In this document: in pieces, positions 26,101 to 36,921 of the stretch | Layout: each line of letters opens with the position of its first letter | How positions within the stretch are numbered: the stretch's first letter is position 1 | NCBI GenBank assembly: GCA_028564675.1 | Contig: JAOVVO010000218.1 | Span: forward strand, 48,312-112,311 | Direction: 5' to 3' | Source: Onchocerca lupi | Lineage: Eukaryota; Nematoda; Chromadorea; Rhabditida; Onchocercidae | Length of the DNA stretch: 64,000 nt | Translations under genes and position numbers: made by a program | The notes under the pieces: model-generated | Told to the model about the DNA's origin: nothing | The model's input: only the letters and a program-made list of their open reading frames with translations | Database searches by the model: none

Positions 26101-27557
26101 ATTAAATGCTTTCAAGTATAAGACCATCCAATTTTTCTGTGTGACCAATCTTATGGTAATTCGATTGCATGTCAAAATACAACTGTAATATATTTGCCAT
26201 CGGAAAGAAACTTGCGATGCTAATTGTCTGTGTATTTAAATTAATTGTGGATGCTAATAGATTAGTAGCCATGGCGCTATAAGGCATCACTATTATATTT
26301 TTCTTTAACCCATAAAGAATAATAAATCGCTTATAGGCTTTAGTATCAATGTGGCAAAAGGAGAAAATGGAATGTTTGTTCGTAGAAACAGCCAAAAATG
26401 TAAAATACCGCAAGCATATGTATATTGAATGTATTGCGGTACCAAATGAAATTGGTGAAATGGCACCTATTTATTTCAAGGTCTTTTTTGTTATTGAAAA
26501 TTTCAAATATTCATGTGTTTTCACCGATATTTTACGTGGCAGTTATTTGGATCATTTAAAAAACGACCAGTTTGTAAGTGGCAGTGGTCACTAAGACAAC
26601 GATTAGGATATTTTTTGCCAGGGAATTCAATTTTCACTTCGCACTATCATATTAAACACGTACTTATAACAGTTTTGTTATGATCGTTTTCTAAGTACGG
26701 TTTCCCTACTTGATTTTTTTCGAGAAAGAGTTAAATTAAATATGTATGGGAATTTGGGACTAAAACTGTGGCTAATATAGTACAAATCTTGTGTATGATT
26801 TTTTTTTTTTAAAGTCACATTTTTAAAAATCATTTTCGTTATTCGATTTGAAAATCAATTCAGAAAGCGATTGATGATAGTGAAGGTGAATGGGTCGATA
26901 ACAAAAAATTGGTAGATCTCAGTAAACGAGATGGAGACATTCGAAAAGTTATTCCAAAAGGATTCTCGTACTTTGCTATTGATTTTGGTTTGCAACCAGG
27001 TTATGCGCATGTTATTGAAAATGAAGATCGATTTCCGCAGAATTTTGCCCATGTATGTTTTTGGATTTCTGACTTAGAGAGAAGAAAAGGAGAATGAGTC
27101 TTATATCTAGGTAAAGTTTTTTAAAAATTTGAGGACCTAAATCTAAGTAAAATTTTTTACTTATATCTCGGTGAAATTTTTAGAAAATTTGTTATTTCAA
27201 CCTAAAAATATGGTCCATTATTTGCACTTAAAGGAAATTGTATGTTTTAAATATAATTGAAATTTCATGTTGAAAAAGAAATATATTTTACGAAAAACTG
27301 AAAATGAAAACAAATTTTATAAACAACATATATTCACAAATTTATCTCTCTTCTTTTTCCCTCTTTTAATCTCATTACTACTTAGTCATCAAGGATAATC
27401 TATAACTTTCAGAAATATAAAGTTCTGTTTACAGGAAATAATCGGTGGTATGATAGATCTGGAGAGAAGACAATGGAGAATGAATGAAAGTCTAACTGTG
27501 GAAGAACAACGAGCAAATACCGCCGAACTGAAACGTTTATGGGAGTCACTTGACTGA
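17167..27557 (+). CDS. CWF19L2: CWF19L2-like CwfJ-family splicing factor
   Basis: Homolog of CWF19-like 2, a spliceosome-associated, HIT-like protein of the Cwf19/Drn1 family linked to late splicing and lariat turnover. Exons: 17167-17329, 17580-17698, 17823-17960, 18406-18522, 18674-18794, 24836-24930, 25249-25377, 26337-26480, 26864-27052, 27435-27557; 445 residues. ATG directly follows a TTACAG acceptor, so trans-splicing is likely. The N-terminal half has the NKLGAKILKAKLQGKM motif. CwfJ domain 1 starts at SCRFCIEAAYFRKHC and includes KEHCLIVPTAHY and LDEDVYEEI. CwfJ domain 2 covers APIYFKKAIDDSEGEW, FSYFAIDFGLQPGYAHVIE and EIIGGMIDLE. The human protein is about twice as long, mainly at the N-terminus. 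Intron 5 (18795-24835) carries an antisense PAN gene and a possible 66-base cassette exon. In the rest of that intron (19244-20607 and 22286-24835) I see only AT-rich sequence, a GAT-repeat patch near 22415 and small chance ORFs. Confidence 0.94.
18176..18218. repeat. Perfect 21-bp palindrome
   Basis: Arms 18176-18196 and 18198-18218 are exact reverse complements around a single C, in CWF19L2 intron 3. It may be the remnant of a foldback element or a cruciform-prone site. Confidence 0.9.
19178..19243 (+). other. Candidate cassette exon of CWF19L2
   Basis: Sixty-six bases flanked by a CACCGCAG acceptor and a GCG|GTGAGT donor, open in the required frame, entering and leaving in phase 1 just like the junction of exons 5 and 6. 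It would add 22 very basic residues (including KDGRNYTRRKSEGKDKRR) before the first CwfJ domain. The family join works without it, so it would be optional. Confidence 0.4.
20608..22285 (-). CDS. Secreted PAN/apple-domain protein nested in CWF19L2 intron 5
   Basis: Three exons on the minus strand (22285-22099, 21766-21606, 20850-20608) join in frame to 196 residues. The N-terminus has basic residues followed by a hydrophobic stretch (FILFLITNIPVFTWA), a probable signal peptide. One PAN/apple module follows: ECPEGL, HAECLENCVKHSKC, VAVNFF, GFCELLSES and a closing YFENIQC, giving the family's cysteine order. Such modules bind protein or carbohydrate outside the cell. The second intron (21605-20851) starts GCAAGC, a GC-AG intron, and the PAN pattern supports the join. 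The tail after the module (about 45 residues) is not recognised. The whole gene lies antisense within one CWF19L2 intron. The ATG chosen is the first upstream of the signal segment; an upstream exon cannot be ruled out. Confidence 0.78.
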
Positions 27558-27919
27558 ACGAAAGAATTAAAAAATAATAGGTGATCAGCTAAATATAAAT
27601 GTACTAATATCATAATCTGTCAGTGTTATTAAGTTGCCAAAGACATAAATTTTGTGTCATTTAGGATGATTTACTGGAACAGAGTTCATATCCTCTTTAA
27701 AGATCAAAGTTTTTCAGCTTCTTAAATTTCAATTTCTGTTTGTACCTCGTTCATGTTTGCCATATTATTAATTTTTTGTATGTCATATTATTAATTTTTT
27801 TTATATTATTATAATTTTCTGGTACTTATTGAAATATTATCAGTCGGATCATTCGTACAGCTATAAAGTTTCAAAATAGCCTTGATATTTTCCAAAAAGA
27901 TTCATTTTAATTAAAACTT
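27558..27919. other. Short convergent spacer
   Basis: AT-rich 3' flanks of CWF19L2 (+) and the membrane-protein gene (-); nothing else seen. Confidence 0.5.
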
Positions 27920-28340
27920 TTACAACAGTATTTCACCTTTCTTTATTTTTATTCTTCCAAGCTCTAAGTCGGCATCGTTATGTATAACAGTGATATTATC
28001 TGATGAAAATTTATAGAAATCTTGTACTCTTGCAACAGGAATACCTGAGTTATCCATAAATGAGTAGGGCTTTAGCAACATAACTTTGTTTCCATTAATT
28101 ATACTAGAGGAACATACAAACCAAAGTTTAAAAAAAAGAAAAAAAACACCCAAACAGGATAAAATACCGAACACAAAATGAATCAAAGGATGTGATAAAC
28201 TAATCATTGATGGAATCTGCAAACACATAAGCTACAGGTCCATGTTAAATCGAGCCTACCTTTCGTCTGCGGAGTTCCAAATCATGAAGACGTGCAAGTG
28301 TGCTGGTCAATCTTCCATTCCTCGTCAAACGAACTTTGTG
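27920..28340 (-). CDS. Single-pass membrane protein of unknown function, 5' end unresolved
   Basis: Two minus-strand exons are supported: 28340-28260 (27 codons, basic, containing TLARLHDLELRRRK) and 28216-27920 (98 codons plus stop), joined in phase 0 with a good GTAGGC donor and a TTTGCAG acceptor. The second exon encodes one strong hydrophobic segment (FVFGILSCLGVFFLFFKLWF) and then about 60 polar residues (KVMLLKPYSFMDNSG...). No start codon was found upstream in frame, so either a first exon is missing or translation starts at the ATG at 28207 after trans-splicing to the TTTGCAG site, giving 95 residues. The layout recalls small mitochondrial membrane proteins, but I do not recognise a family. 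Confidence 0.55.
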
Positions 28341-29265
28341 CTATGAAAAGTTCGTCCTCGACGAAAAGATCGCTACGATACTATCATAAATTCCAAATTT
28401 GTCATGTTTTATTTTCTTTATGTTCATTTGTGGTAATATTCAATTTTATCAGTTATTCTTTCATTCATGGATTTTAATCAGACAAGGTAGCACAACAGCA
28501 TTATTGAGACCAACAATTATATTATACCAGACCACATATTATGTGAGATCATGGATGATTTCATTGTACTCCAGACTGAACTAACAAAAGTGGAAGTAAA
28601 GGATAATCCGTAATTTATATGGTGTATTTCTGTGAGTAATATGAATTTCCGTTATTTTTGTTTGGATTTTTATTCTTGACTCAAGAATGTCAGGTGTCCA
28701 TCAATCAGAAATATGGCTAAAAGAAACGATTTGGGATAATTATGATGCTATCTTGTACTCATTCTTTACTTTCATACCTTATAAACTAATCTGCTTTAGG
28801 TTTTAAAAAGGAATGCAAGAAAAAAGAAGTAAGAAATTCAGTAAATTAGGATTGATTCGAACGTTGTTTACCACTTGATTAATCAACATCTCTAACGACT
28901 TTTTGCAATTAAGAAATCACTGATTCAATTTCAACTGTTCTATGGTATGTCTTAAAATTTCTAACCATTTCTAGTAATATATATATCGTCATTAACACTT
29001 TATTTTTCACCAAAAGATATATAAATGGATGTCTAGGTGTAATATTTGCAACAGTTATTGGAAAAACTGCACTCTTAAATAGCAGCATTGAGATAGGAAG
29101 GAAATAAAAAAATACAAGAAAATATCACTGCTTCGTATTCTGGTGTTGTATCTTTCCTTTTTTCCCTATTCCACTTTTCCAATATTGGTTTGGGCATTGT
29201 CTGGAAAGCCTTTTAGATTAGAATTACTTAATATAAAGTGAATATGTTATCGTGCTATAGGAACT
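28341..29265. other. Divergent spacer, probable promoters
   Basis: About 0.9 kb between a minus-strand and a plus-strand gene. It may hold a missing first exon of the membrane protein; I found no convincing one. An acceptor GTGCTATAG ends at 29260, six bases before the next ATG, and probably receives a spliced leader. Confidence 0.45.
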
Positions 29266-30094
29266 ATGGGAAAACCGTTGAGGATTGCCATATCATTGAA
29301 TACACTGCATAATAATTCTGATCGTGCCACCACTCGAGCTGCTGCGATACGCATTGTAAGTTTCTTATATATATTATGGAATGTGTTAACAATAAGGTAC
29401 AGATAAATATAGTAAGCATGCAGATGTGTAACCTAGCTTGCTTTCTGTGTACTTTAAATTAAATAATTACAGTTTTCGGTGTTACTAAGGAAGATAAAAT
29501 TAATAAAATGAATTAATTCTAAAATAAATAATGAAATGAATTAATCTTAGAATAAATAATCAAATGAATTAAATGAAATTTTTGTAATTTTAGAATAAAT
29601 AACAAATAAACAAAAAATAGAAAATTTGAAACAAAAGATGAGAAGAAGTTAGGAAGAAGAGAAATGAAATGATCAGAAATCAAAATGAAATGCTTCATTT
29701 TCACGAAACATATCACATCAATTTACACATAAACAATACAGGTGGCTATTGAGGAGAAGGATTTATGTAAATTCTTCAAAATTTTTCTTCAAAATTCCAT
29801 AAATCAAGAGGATAAAAGCATATCATTCACCTACTCAATGCTTATTATAAAGATTAAAATTTGCAAAGTTTTCAGAAACTTAGCGAAGAATTTTGCACTG
29901 AACTTTCAAAAAAATTATTTGTTTACGATGCTGTCTTTGCTAATCAGTCCTCTTTTCAGAATGATGAGTATGATGAATTCGATCATGCACATGCCTATAT
30001 TGCGCGCAGAACATTAGCGCGTGTACCCTTACTGGCGGAGAACAATGCATACCGTGTCATTTTTCAACAAGTTAACCATACTTCGATCTCTTAG
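29266..30094 (+). CDS. Unknown 102-residue protein
   Basis: Two exons, 29266-29355 and 29876-30094, join in phase 0. The first encodes MGKPLRIAISLNTLHN and about 14 more residues. The second encodes a mixed acidic segment (QNDEYDEFDHAHAY) followed by IARRTLARVPLLAENN and a short tail. The start lies six bases after a likely trans-splice acceptor. There is no signal peptide or membrane segment. I do not recognise the family. An alternative second exon beginning at 29743 would require a poorer join and an unlikely frame. It lies 317 bases upstream of the PEHE gene on the same strand, so the two could share a transcript, but no operon signal is proven. Confidence 0.6.
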
Positions 30095-30411
30095 TAATAC
30101 CGATGTGTTACTTCAAGCATAATGAAAATTGTCAACAAACCAAATTATGCTTAGATCTATTAGCTTAAAGCTATTTTTGTCATAATTTTTGCAATTTCAA
30201 CCCATTTTGAAGTAAAGAAATGCAGGTTTAAGCAAGGAAAGGATTGTTTTTTTTTCTTTTCGTTTGTTACGGAAATGTTGAATAAAATTAGCATAAATGT
30301 AATCAATAAGTTATCCGCTTTATGGATCAAACAGTTGAGTATATTCTTGGTTCAACAGAAGTCATCCATTACTGTTAATAATTTATTGATGATAAGTAAT
30401 ATCCAAACTTG

Positions 30412-31319
30412 ATGTCAAGTCGGCGTTTTTATATTCCACAATATTTAAAGGAAAAGGGATATAGTGAGTTACTGAGAAAGTCCTCACAATCTAATGAAAA
30501 TTCTCGTGTGGAATGTCCAAGATTTCGAAGAGTACCGGATCTGGAACCACTCAGAGCAACCCCACGTCATAACATTGAAGTTAGTTTTTTATCTTGCGGA
30601 TAAGATACGGAATGTTTGAAGAGGCAAGGACTTTGGATATAAGGTTTTGAGTACTGATTATTTCGATTAGGTTATACAAATTATATTAGATAAAGTAGCA
30701 GCTTCTTTTTCAAGAAAATTTCAAAACCATAGGCAAGTTTTTTATCAACTGATCAAACGAGATGATTCGACTGCTGCCACAGTGATGAATCTATTGTGGC
30801 AGATAGATATTTGATATAATCGAAGTGGAAACGATCAGAATTTATACACTAAACATTTTGGTGAAGATAGTATAACTGCCAAGATTATTAGTTGTTTTCA
30901 AGATAGATTCTTTACCCACTTATATATTAATTTTCATAGATCTGTACTGACGAAGCTTACCTGAAACGACATGAGAAATATGAAAAACAAGAAAAGTTGA
31001 TTAAGCGTCGAGACCGTATACGACAACGTGAAGAGCAGTATCGGTTAGAATTTTTGTGTTTTTTAATATTTTGGAAGATATTTTTGTATGCAATTCGTTC
31101 TTGGCTTACGTGGCGATTTCAATAGTGTAGCTCATGCTGCATAATGATTTGTTATCTGTTCGCAAATGTTTAGATTTTGAAGCATAATTTCGACTAGATT
31201 TTGTGATCATTCATTCCAGACTCCATCTTATGAAGATGGAAAAGCCGAATGCTTCATCTGAGCCAAAAATAGAATCAATAGAAGTGGTGGAGAAAAAGCC
31301 TCGCCTTCGAAAACACTGA
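30412..31319 (+). CDS. Short PEHE-domain protein (MSL1/KANSL1 family)
   Basis: Exons 30412-30579, 30940-31043 and 31220-31319 give 123 residues. After a 40-residue N-terminus (SRRFYIPQYLKEKGYSELL) comes a PEHE-type segment: RFRRVPDLEPLRATP, then TDEAYLKRHEKYEKQEK, LIKRRDRIRQREEQYRLHL. In MSL1 and KANSL1 this domain binds the MYST-family acetyltransferase MOF within MSL/NSL complexes that acetylate histone H4. Those proteins are several hundred residues or more, so this one is little more than the domain; either it is a minimal family member or upstream exons are missed. A basic KKPRLRKH tail could be a nuclear signal. The family match is strong in the EPL and DEAYLKRHEKYE blocks; the function is inferred. 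Confidence 0.75.
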
Positions 31320-32607
31320 TATCTGTTGTAAAACACTGTTTATTCATGATTGGACATGATCACTGCGTTATGAAAAAGTCAATGTAATAATAACTGAAGG
31401 ATGATATATTCTAACTTATTGCGGATGAAGATTTGATGTGCATAAATGTTTATCCTTTACATTTATTGCTTGTATGTTTTTTTCTGATCATTCACTATTA
31501 TGGATCTCCAACTTGCAGCTTATTATTTTAACAGAACACTTATGACTGTCTATTTAAATTGGATTGATATGGTCTTAATGTTCACCTCCTTCTTTCTCTG
31601 AAGAAACTAATGCCCATTCTTGCGAGGTCATGCCACAAGTGAGTTCTGTAATTCTGTAATGGTCCTTAATTGTAAGAATTCATGTAAGCATATCAAATAG
31701 ATTTGTTTCAGTAACTGAACTATTAATGTAAATTGATAGTTTCGTGAACTAAATTGGGCATAAATATGAAGTGTGGATCTTATCCCTAATGCATATATGC
31801 CCCTCCTGAAATGTGTTCAAAAATTTAATATGTGGTTGTTTCGATTTTCCTTTAATGCAACAATACTGTTCAAGCATCAATTGCTTTTTGATTAAAAATG
31901 AAATGATTTTAAATGCTAAAGAGAATTTCACATATCACAATACATTGTGGTGGAATAATGAATCTGTTAAAGTAAGTAGACACTGTATTGAATGTGATCC
32001 GAAGAAACAAGACACATCAATTTTTTTAATGTCATTCAATACAAATAACCCATAAGCACGCTAGTTCATATTCAAAAATTGAACCACGTGTGATGTTTTA
32101 TGAATAACATCTGCGCAAACTAAATACAAGAATTACCTGAACATATTTACTCTAATATCCTTTCTTCAAAGAAAAAAACTTTTCTATGGTGGAAACTGAA
32201 ATTTAAATTTAAGCAAGCAATAACGCTCACCTTTTTTCTCTCTTCATATAAAATTTCCTCTCTTCAAACCAAAAACAATCCCAGAGCTCTTCTGTTTTTC
32301 CTCATCTTCATTCTTTCTTCATCATCATCTGAATTATTTGTGTTCTTCAAAGTTCTTCATTTCATTTTCTTCATTTATCATCACTTCACTCAAGCGTTTC
32401 TGGCTTGCAGCGAACTGCAACAAAGAAGTTTTTTGGAAAATATGGCATCTTTTACAATGAAACGATTCAATATTGCGATGATCAACAGGAAAAACAATTA
32501 AAATGCACAACCAAACAATAAAGGTAAATCTTTAAAAAAAGAAAAAAAAACAACTGCTATTTTATAAAAAGAATATTTTCTTGCAGAAGAGAACTTTCTG
32601 CAAATAA
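31320..32607. other. Convergent 3' region between PEHE gene and tra2
   Basis: About 1.3 kb. The left half is AT-rich with overlapping chance ORFs on both strands (31749-32055). The right half contains the GAAGAA-rich block described separately. Both genes end toward this region. Confidence 0.5.
32231..32414 (-). other. GAAGAA-rich candidate exon downstream of tra2
   Basis: On the tra2-sense strand, 184 bases are bounded by a CTTTGTTGCAG acceptor and an AAAAAAG|GTGAGC donor. The block is strikingly purine-rich with many GAAGAA/GAAGA motifs, the RNA element that Tra2 proteins bind. It starts 194 bases beyond the tra2 stop, so it would be an alternative 3' exon or a 3'-UTR exon. It is open for 26 codons in one frame only. 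Confidence 0.45.
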
Positions 32608-35075
32608 TCAATAATAGTCCCTGTCACGGTCGTAAGATCGAGAACGCCTTCGGTGACGGTCATCGTAGTAACGAGGAGATGGACTACGTCTGTAACGATC
32701 ACGATACGGTGGCGAAGAACGATCATAATCATCGTAATCATATCCTCTATAAAAAAAGAAAAAAAAAAAACGTGGAATGGCTATATAAACTAATAAATCT
32801 TTTTAAAACTACTCTCATTCAATTACTTTTACTTCATTTCTAATCAAATTATAAATGCTGCATGTTTCTCGCACTTCCATTATTTGAAATCTATCAACAA
32901 ACCTGCTATAATATCTGCTTGGTGGGCTATCTCGATATCGTCTGTAACTGCGATATGGAGACGGACTCCGGCGATATGATCGCGGTGGTCCACGTCGACG
33001 GGAATCTACAGCTCCCATATAAATGCCGGGAGTCGGTGTATGAGGTCGTTTCGTTATTGAATAATCGATTCGAATTTTGTGGCCGTCGATTTCTGTACCG
33101 GCTATCCGCTCTTTTGCTTCTATGGCATCTTCAATTTTCTTAAAATAAACAAAACCAAAACCACGAGAACGTCCGGTTGGATGATCAAATACCAACTGAA
33201 CATTATCCAAATCTCCATATTGTGAGAATAATTCCTAAAAAAGAGCAACAGATGGAAAAAAATCTCAGCAAGTTGAATGCTTCTTTGGTATTACAAGTTA
33301 ATAATATGTTTCGCGAAGGGCTCCACATTGTTTCTCTTTAATTTAATTAGATTTAACTTTTTTAGCTTTTGATTACTTTACTGAATGCATTATCAGCGCT
33401 AATGAGCATATAAATGCATGCATTAGAAAAATGAAATGCAAATTAATATCTATATAAACCCATTCTACATCAAAACATGGTCAAGAAAATAGTGTTGTTG
33501 ACATATTCGAGATAATGAAAATACAACTAATTCCATTCCAAAAGATAAAGCTGAACGATGAGAGCAATCATTTATCTTTTAACTTCTTATAACGACTAAT
33601 AAATTTTCGAAAACACAAACTTTGAGGTCACGTTCTGTAGTATAAAGAGATAAGCCAAATACACCAAGGCATCGAGATGGTTCTGGCTCATCACGACGAG
33701 AAAATGTATATCTACGATCATCATAACTACTACGGCGATGTCGTGGAGATCGCGAACGACGACTAGATCTAAATGAATTCAATAATGAAAAATTATAGTA
33801 CAGTAATAGATGTTTTTTTATATCAGTTGGCTAGCTAGATTAGCTGACTAATCTAATAAGCTAATAAAGAAGAATCTATTATTAATCTTTATATTTTCAC
33901 TACTTTAATAGAATCATTTCAAAATCCATATGATTAGGAAAATCCGTCCTTGACCTCTCTGCCAATTATTATACAATTACTTTTAGCAATAAACATAATC
34001 AACTAATCATGTATGATTACCATGATTACCTTAAAGGACTTTTTGAACGACTACGAGAGTACGAACTCGATTGTCTGCGACCACTGCAAAATAAACAAAA
34101 TGATATGAAAATGGAAAATAATTAAAGAACTGAAATTTAAAGAAGCCACTATATTTCGGATATTTTATACAATTGTTTGCAAAATGAAATTAAAAATCAT
34201 TAAAGAACCGTGAACGAGATCTAGATGCCTCCGATCGTGACCCCGAACGCGAATCTTCATCACTTCTTTCAACAACATCGCCACTTTTGCGTTCCTAAAG
34301 TTTGAAAATCCGATAATATACGTTTTTATGAAGAAGGCACAGGAAAAGTTGCAAATTGTACCAGCAGCCTAAGCATAAAATTTATTATTTATGTAATTCG
34401 ATTAATAATTTAAGTCTAACAAGCGGAAAGCTTGTGACGAAGTAATCTCTGTATTTTATGGGAACTATAAAGCATGTTAAACTTGCTGCCAATGTTAAAA
34501 AACTGATAATTTGAATTATACCAAAACAACCAGCGCTATTATGAGCTATTTATGTTTCCAAATTAGAAAGTACATTACGTACATTACCATACACTAACTC
34601 ATGAATTGTTAACTATTTCATTAAATTTATCCACTAGTTGATTCATCGGTGACCCTTTCGGATGTAGTCAACCAATAGTCACTTAGAACTCTCAATAATT
34701 AACTCTTATGTGTTAGTGTGTACACGAATATATGCTAAATTTAAAGTCAAATGCTAATGAACATCTTAGAATTGAGAATACATCAATGATTAGGAACCAC
34801 TTAATAATCATAATAAAAATATTATTCTGAATTTTAGAATGCATCATAAACAAGATGAATTTGCTCTGAGCATTCATTAACTATATTAGGTTAAACTGTA
34901 CCATGGAAAAATAGCTAACAACAAATCTCAATAAAATCAAAAATAGAAGAAAAAAAAAGTATATAAAAAGTAAAAGCCAAGCTCAAGAATAACTTGACAT
35001 CAAAATATAACATACATCGCTTGCTTTGTCGCCATCACTTTTACTTTCCGACGACTTACTACCTTCCTTCCACAT
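32608..35075 (-). CDS. tra2: Transformer-2 (Tra2) RNA-binding splicing regulator
   Basis: SR-like protein that binds GAA-rich exonic enhancers and promotes exon inclusion. Minus-strand exons: 35075-35016, 34294-34209, 34083-34030, 33768-33621, 33234-32903, 32746-32608; 272 residues in consistent phase. An N-terminal RS region (SRSRSKSPLR, RRSRSPRHRR) is followed by one RRM with RNP2 CLGVFGLSLYT and RNP1 RSRGFGFVYF, then the Tra2-diagnostic linker KRPHTPTPGIYMG and a C-terminal RS/RY-rich domain ending DRDRDYY. This RS1-RRM-RS2 layout with that linker separates Tra2 from other SR proteins; the nematode ortholog is known as rsp-8. ATG lies two bases after a TTTTTTTAG acceptor, so trans-splicing is likely. 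A GAAGAA-rich block just downstream hints at self-regulation. Confidence 0.96.
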
Positions 35076-35431
35076 GTTCTAAAAAAAGACTAGTTCAGAG
35101 TATTTCCAAGCAAACGGAAGAGTAAAAATGCGGAATCAATTGCCCACTAACAAATACTCATGTGCGATGGAACCGATCGCCTTCGATAAAATTGTTAGTT
35201 TTCAAACTTTTAGTTTCGAAGAATTTTTATTAAATCCAACAAAAAATACACGGTGATGAAGCCAAGATGACAGAACAAGATGACCGACAATGATAAAAAT
35301 TTGATTACTTAACAAAAATAATCGACAACCTATTTTCGAAGACATGTTTATACAGTCAACACCAAAACACTATTTACGATTTTCAAAACAAAAAAAAAAA
35401 AAAGAAATGTAAAAAAAAAGAGGAAGCAATG

Positions 35432-36921
35432 TTATCTTCGAGATAATTTCTTCTTTTTCACTTTCTTTTTCATTGACAATTTCTTTAAACCCTTCAAAGC
35501 TGATAACTTATCAAATTCAACTTCCAAATTTTTCATCACATTTAGTTCCTCTTTGAGCTGTTTGTAATTAGAGTATTTATTTTTAGAAGGTCGCGCTCCC
35601 AACCTCACGGCTAACCGAGCCCTGGCCTCACACCGCTCCTCCGCATTACTACATTCATCAGCGGCAAATTTCTCTACCTGAAAGTCGTTTTCATGAAATT
35701 TGACTCAGAGACTTTATCAAGGCACAGAAATGATAAAATCTTGATAGAGTACGAAAAAAACGCTATCTTTGCTATCAACAAAATTTTATAATGAGATTAT
35801 CAACAACCTGATTAATGGAATTATTGGATGAAGTTTTTTCAATCAAAAAAAGATGAAATGAACTGGAATACCAGAAAACATCAACTGCAAGAAAGGTTGA
35901 TGCCAAAAAAGCATCAAACAGCCAGCAATATTGCAAAACTGTCTTTGGTTATCCTTTAATTATCAGTATTTCAACTTACATCGAACGTTACTTTCTTCAA
36001 AGATATAACGTTCGAAAACTCCTTTCCATCTCTCGACGTTGTTTTCAGTATCTTTTTCCGGATCAATTTATGTTGTTTGTCACGCTGCCCAGACAAAGAG
36101 CATGGAACAACCTGAACAATTTGAAGTTTCTAACTTTTTGGAAATTTCACAGATCGATTTACTATCTACTGCACGTACCACTGCCACTGCAATAAATCAC
36201 AACTGTCGTAAACGTCACAACCACATACTACTGCCACTACAATAAGTCATAATGTCGGAAAAGTTCGAAAAAATGTAATTAGATGCATATAGGGATGTTA
36301 AAGGCAAAATAACACCATGACAACTATTTTAAACAAAGAGTATTGTGGCGTGACACTAGCTTCAAAGGGACCAATAAATCGATAAACTTTATAACCCAAA
36401 GAATAAACATGTTTACCTCCAAATAATAAATAAAAGTATAAATATGTTTATCGCAAAAAATATAGACATATTTACTGCCAAAAAAAAACAAGCATGTTTT
36501 CGTCAAAACGCTCCGATCTACAGATTACAAAGTGACGTCGATCAATCATGAGACGACACGCTGGAAATCAGGAAAAAAAAAGAGAAGCACCGAAAGGATT
36601 TTAAAAAATCCGGATTTTCGAGCTGAAGTCAGTTCAGATTCGAGTCCGAGTTTAGATTCAAGTTCAGAATTCTTAAACCAACACATCAAATCCAAAATAT
36701 GCCCTTATCATATCTTAAAAAGTCAATGAAAACGCGATTTATTGCAAATATTGAGACAAATTTGCAGGTACCTGAATTCCTTGATCGGTATCAGTTTCCA
36801 GAAAGTTTGTTGCAAGGAATGAATCTGATCCACAGCTTGCCAATGAATCCATCATCTCATCGAGAGTTCTCGATTTCCCTGCGAGCAAATCCTCTTGATC
36901 ATCAATGTTCCAGTCGTCCAT
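35432..36921 (-). CDS. C1orf131: C1orf131-like DUF4602 protein
   Basis: Minus-strand exons 36921-36772, 36111-35980 and 35677-35432 join in phase 0 to about 175 residues. The N-terminus is acidic (MDDWNIDDQEDLL). The middle is basic with SNVISLKKVTFDVEKF, and the C-terminal half carries the DUF4602 signature LGARPSKNKYSNYKQLKEE, ending in a Lys-rich nucleolar-type tail (KKKVKKKKLSRR). The human relative C1orf131 is reported in early ribosome (small-subunit) assembly, so a nucleolar role is inferred. The exon 2 acceptor is ambiguous: an internal GGGCAG site would start it at 36084, shortening the protein by nine residues. The gene lies 356 bases upstream of tra2 on the same strand, a spacing compatible with, but not proof of, an operon. 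Confidence 0.85.
36177..36262. repeat. Imperfect tandem duplication, about 50-base period
   Basis: The segment ACTGCCACTGCAATAAATCA recurs as ACTGCCACTACAATAAGTCA about 50 bases later. It lies in the first intron of the C1orf131-like gene. Confidence 0.6.
36405..36505. repeat. Degenerate four-copy ATGTTTA-type repeat
   Basis: Four imperfect copies of a unit like ACATGTTTACCTCCAAA, spaced by A-rich sequence, inside the first C1orf131-like intron. Confidence 0.5.

Noticed and set aside
26102..26413. 103-codon minus-strand ORF
   Set aside because: Partly antisense to CWF19L2 exon 8, remainder AT-rich intron; no recognisable motif.
29743..30017. Alternative second exon or ORF for the 102-residue gene
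   Set aside because: Its frame turns the well-behaved downstream exon into a Met/Leu-rich shadow; the direct 29355/29876 join is cleaner.
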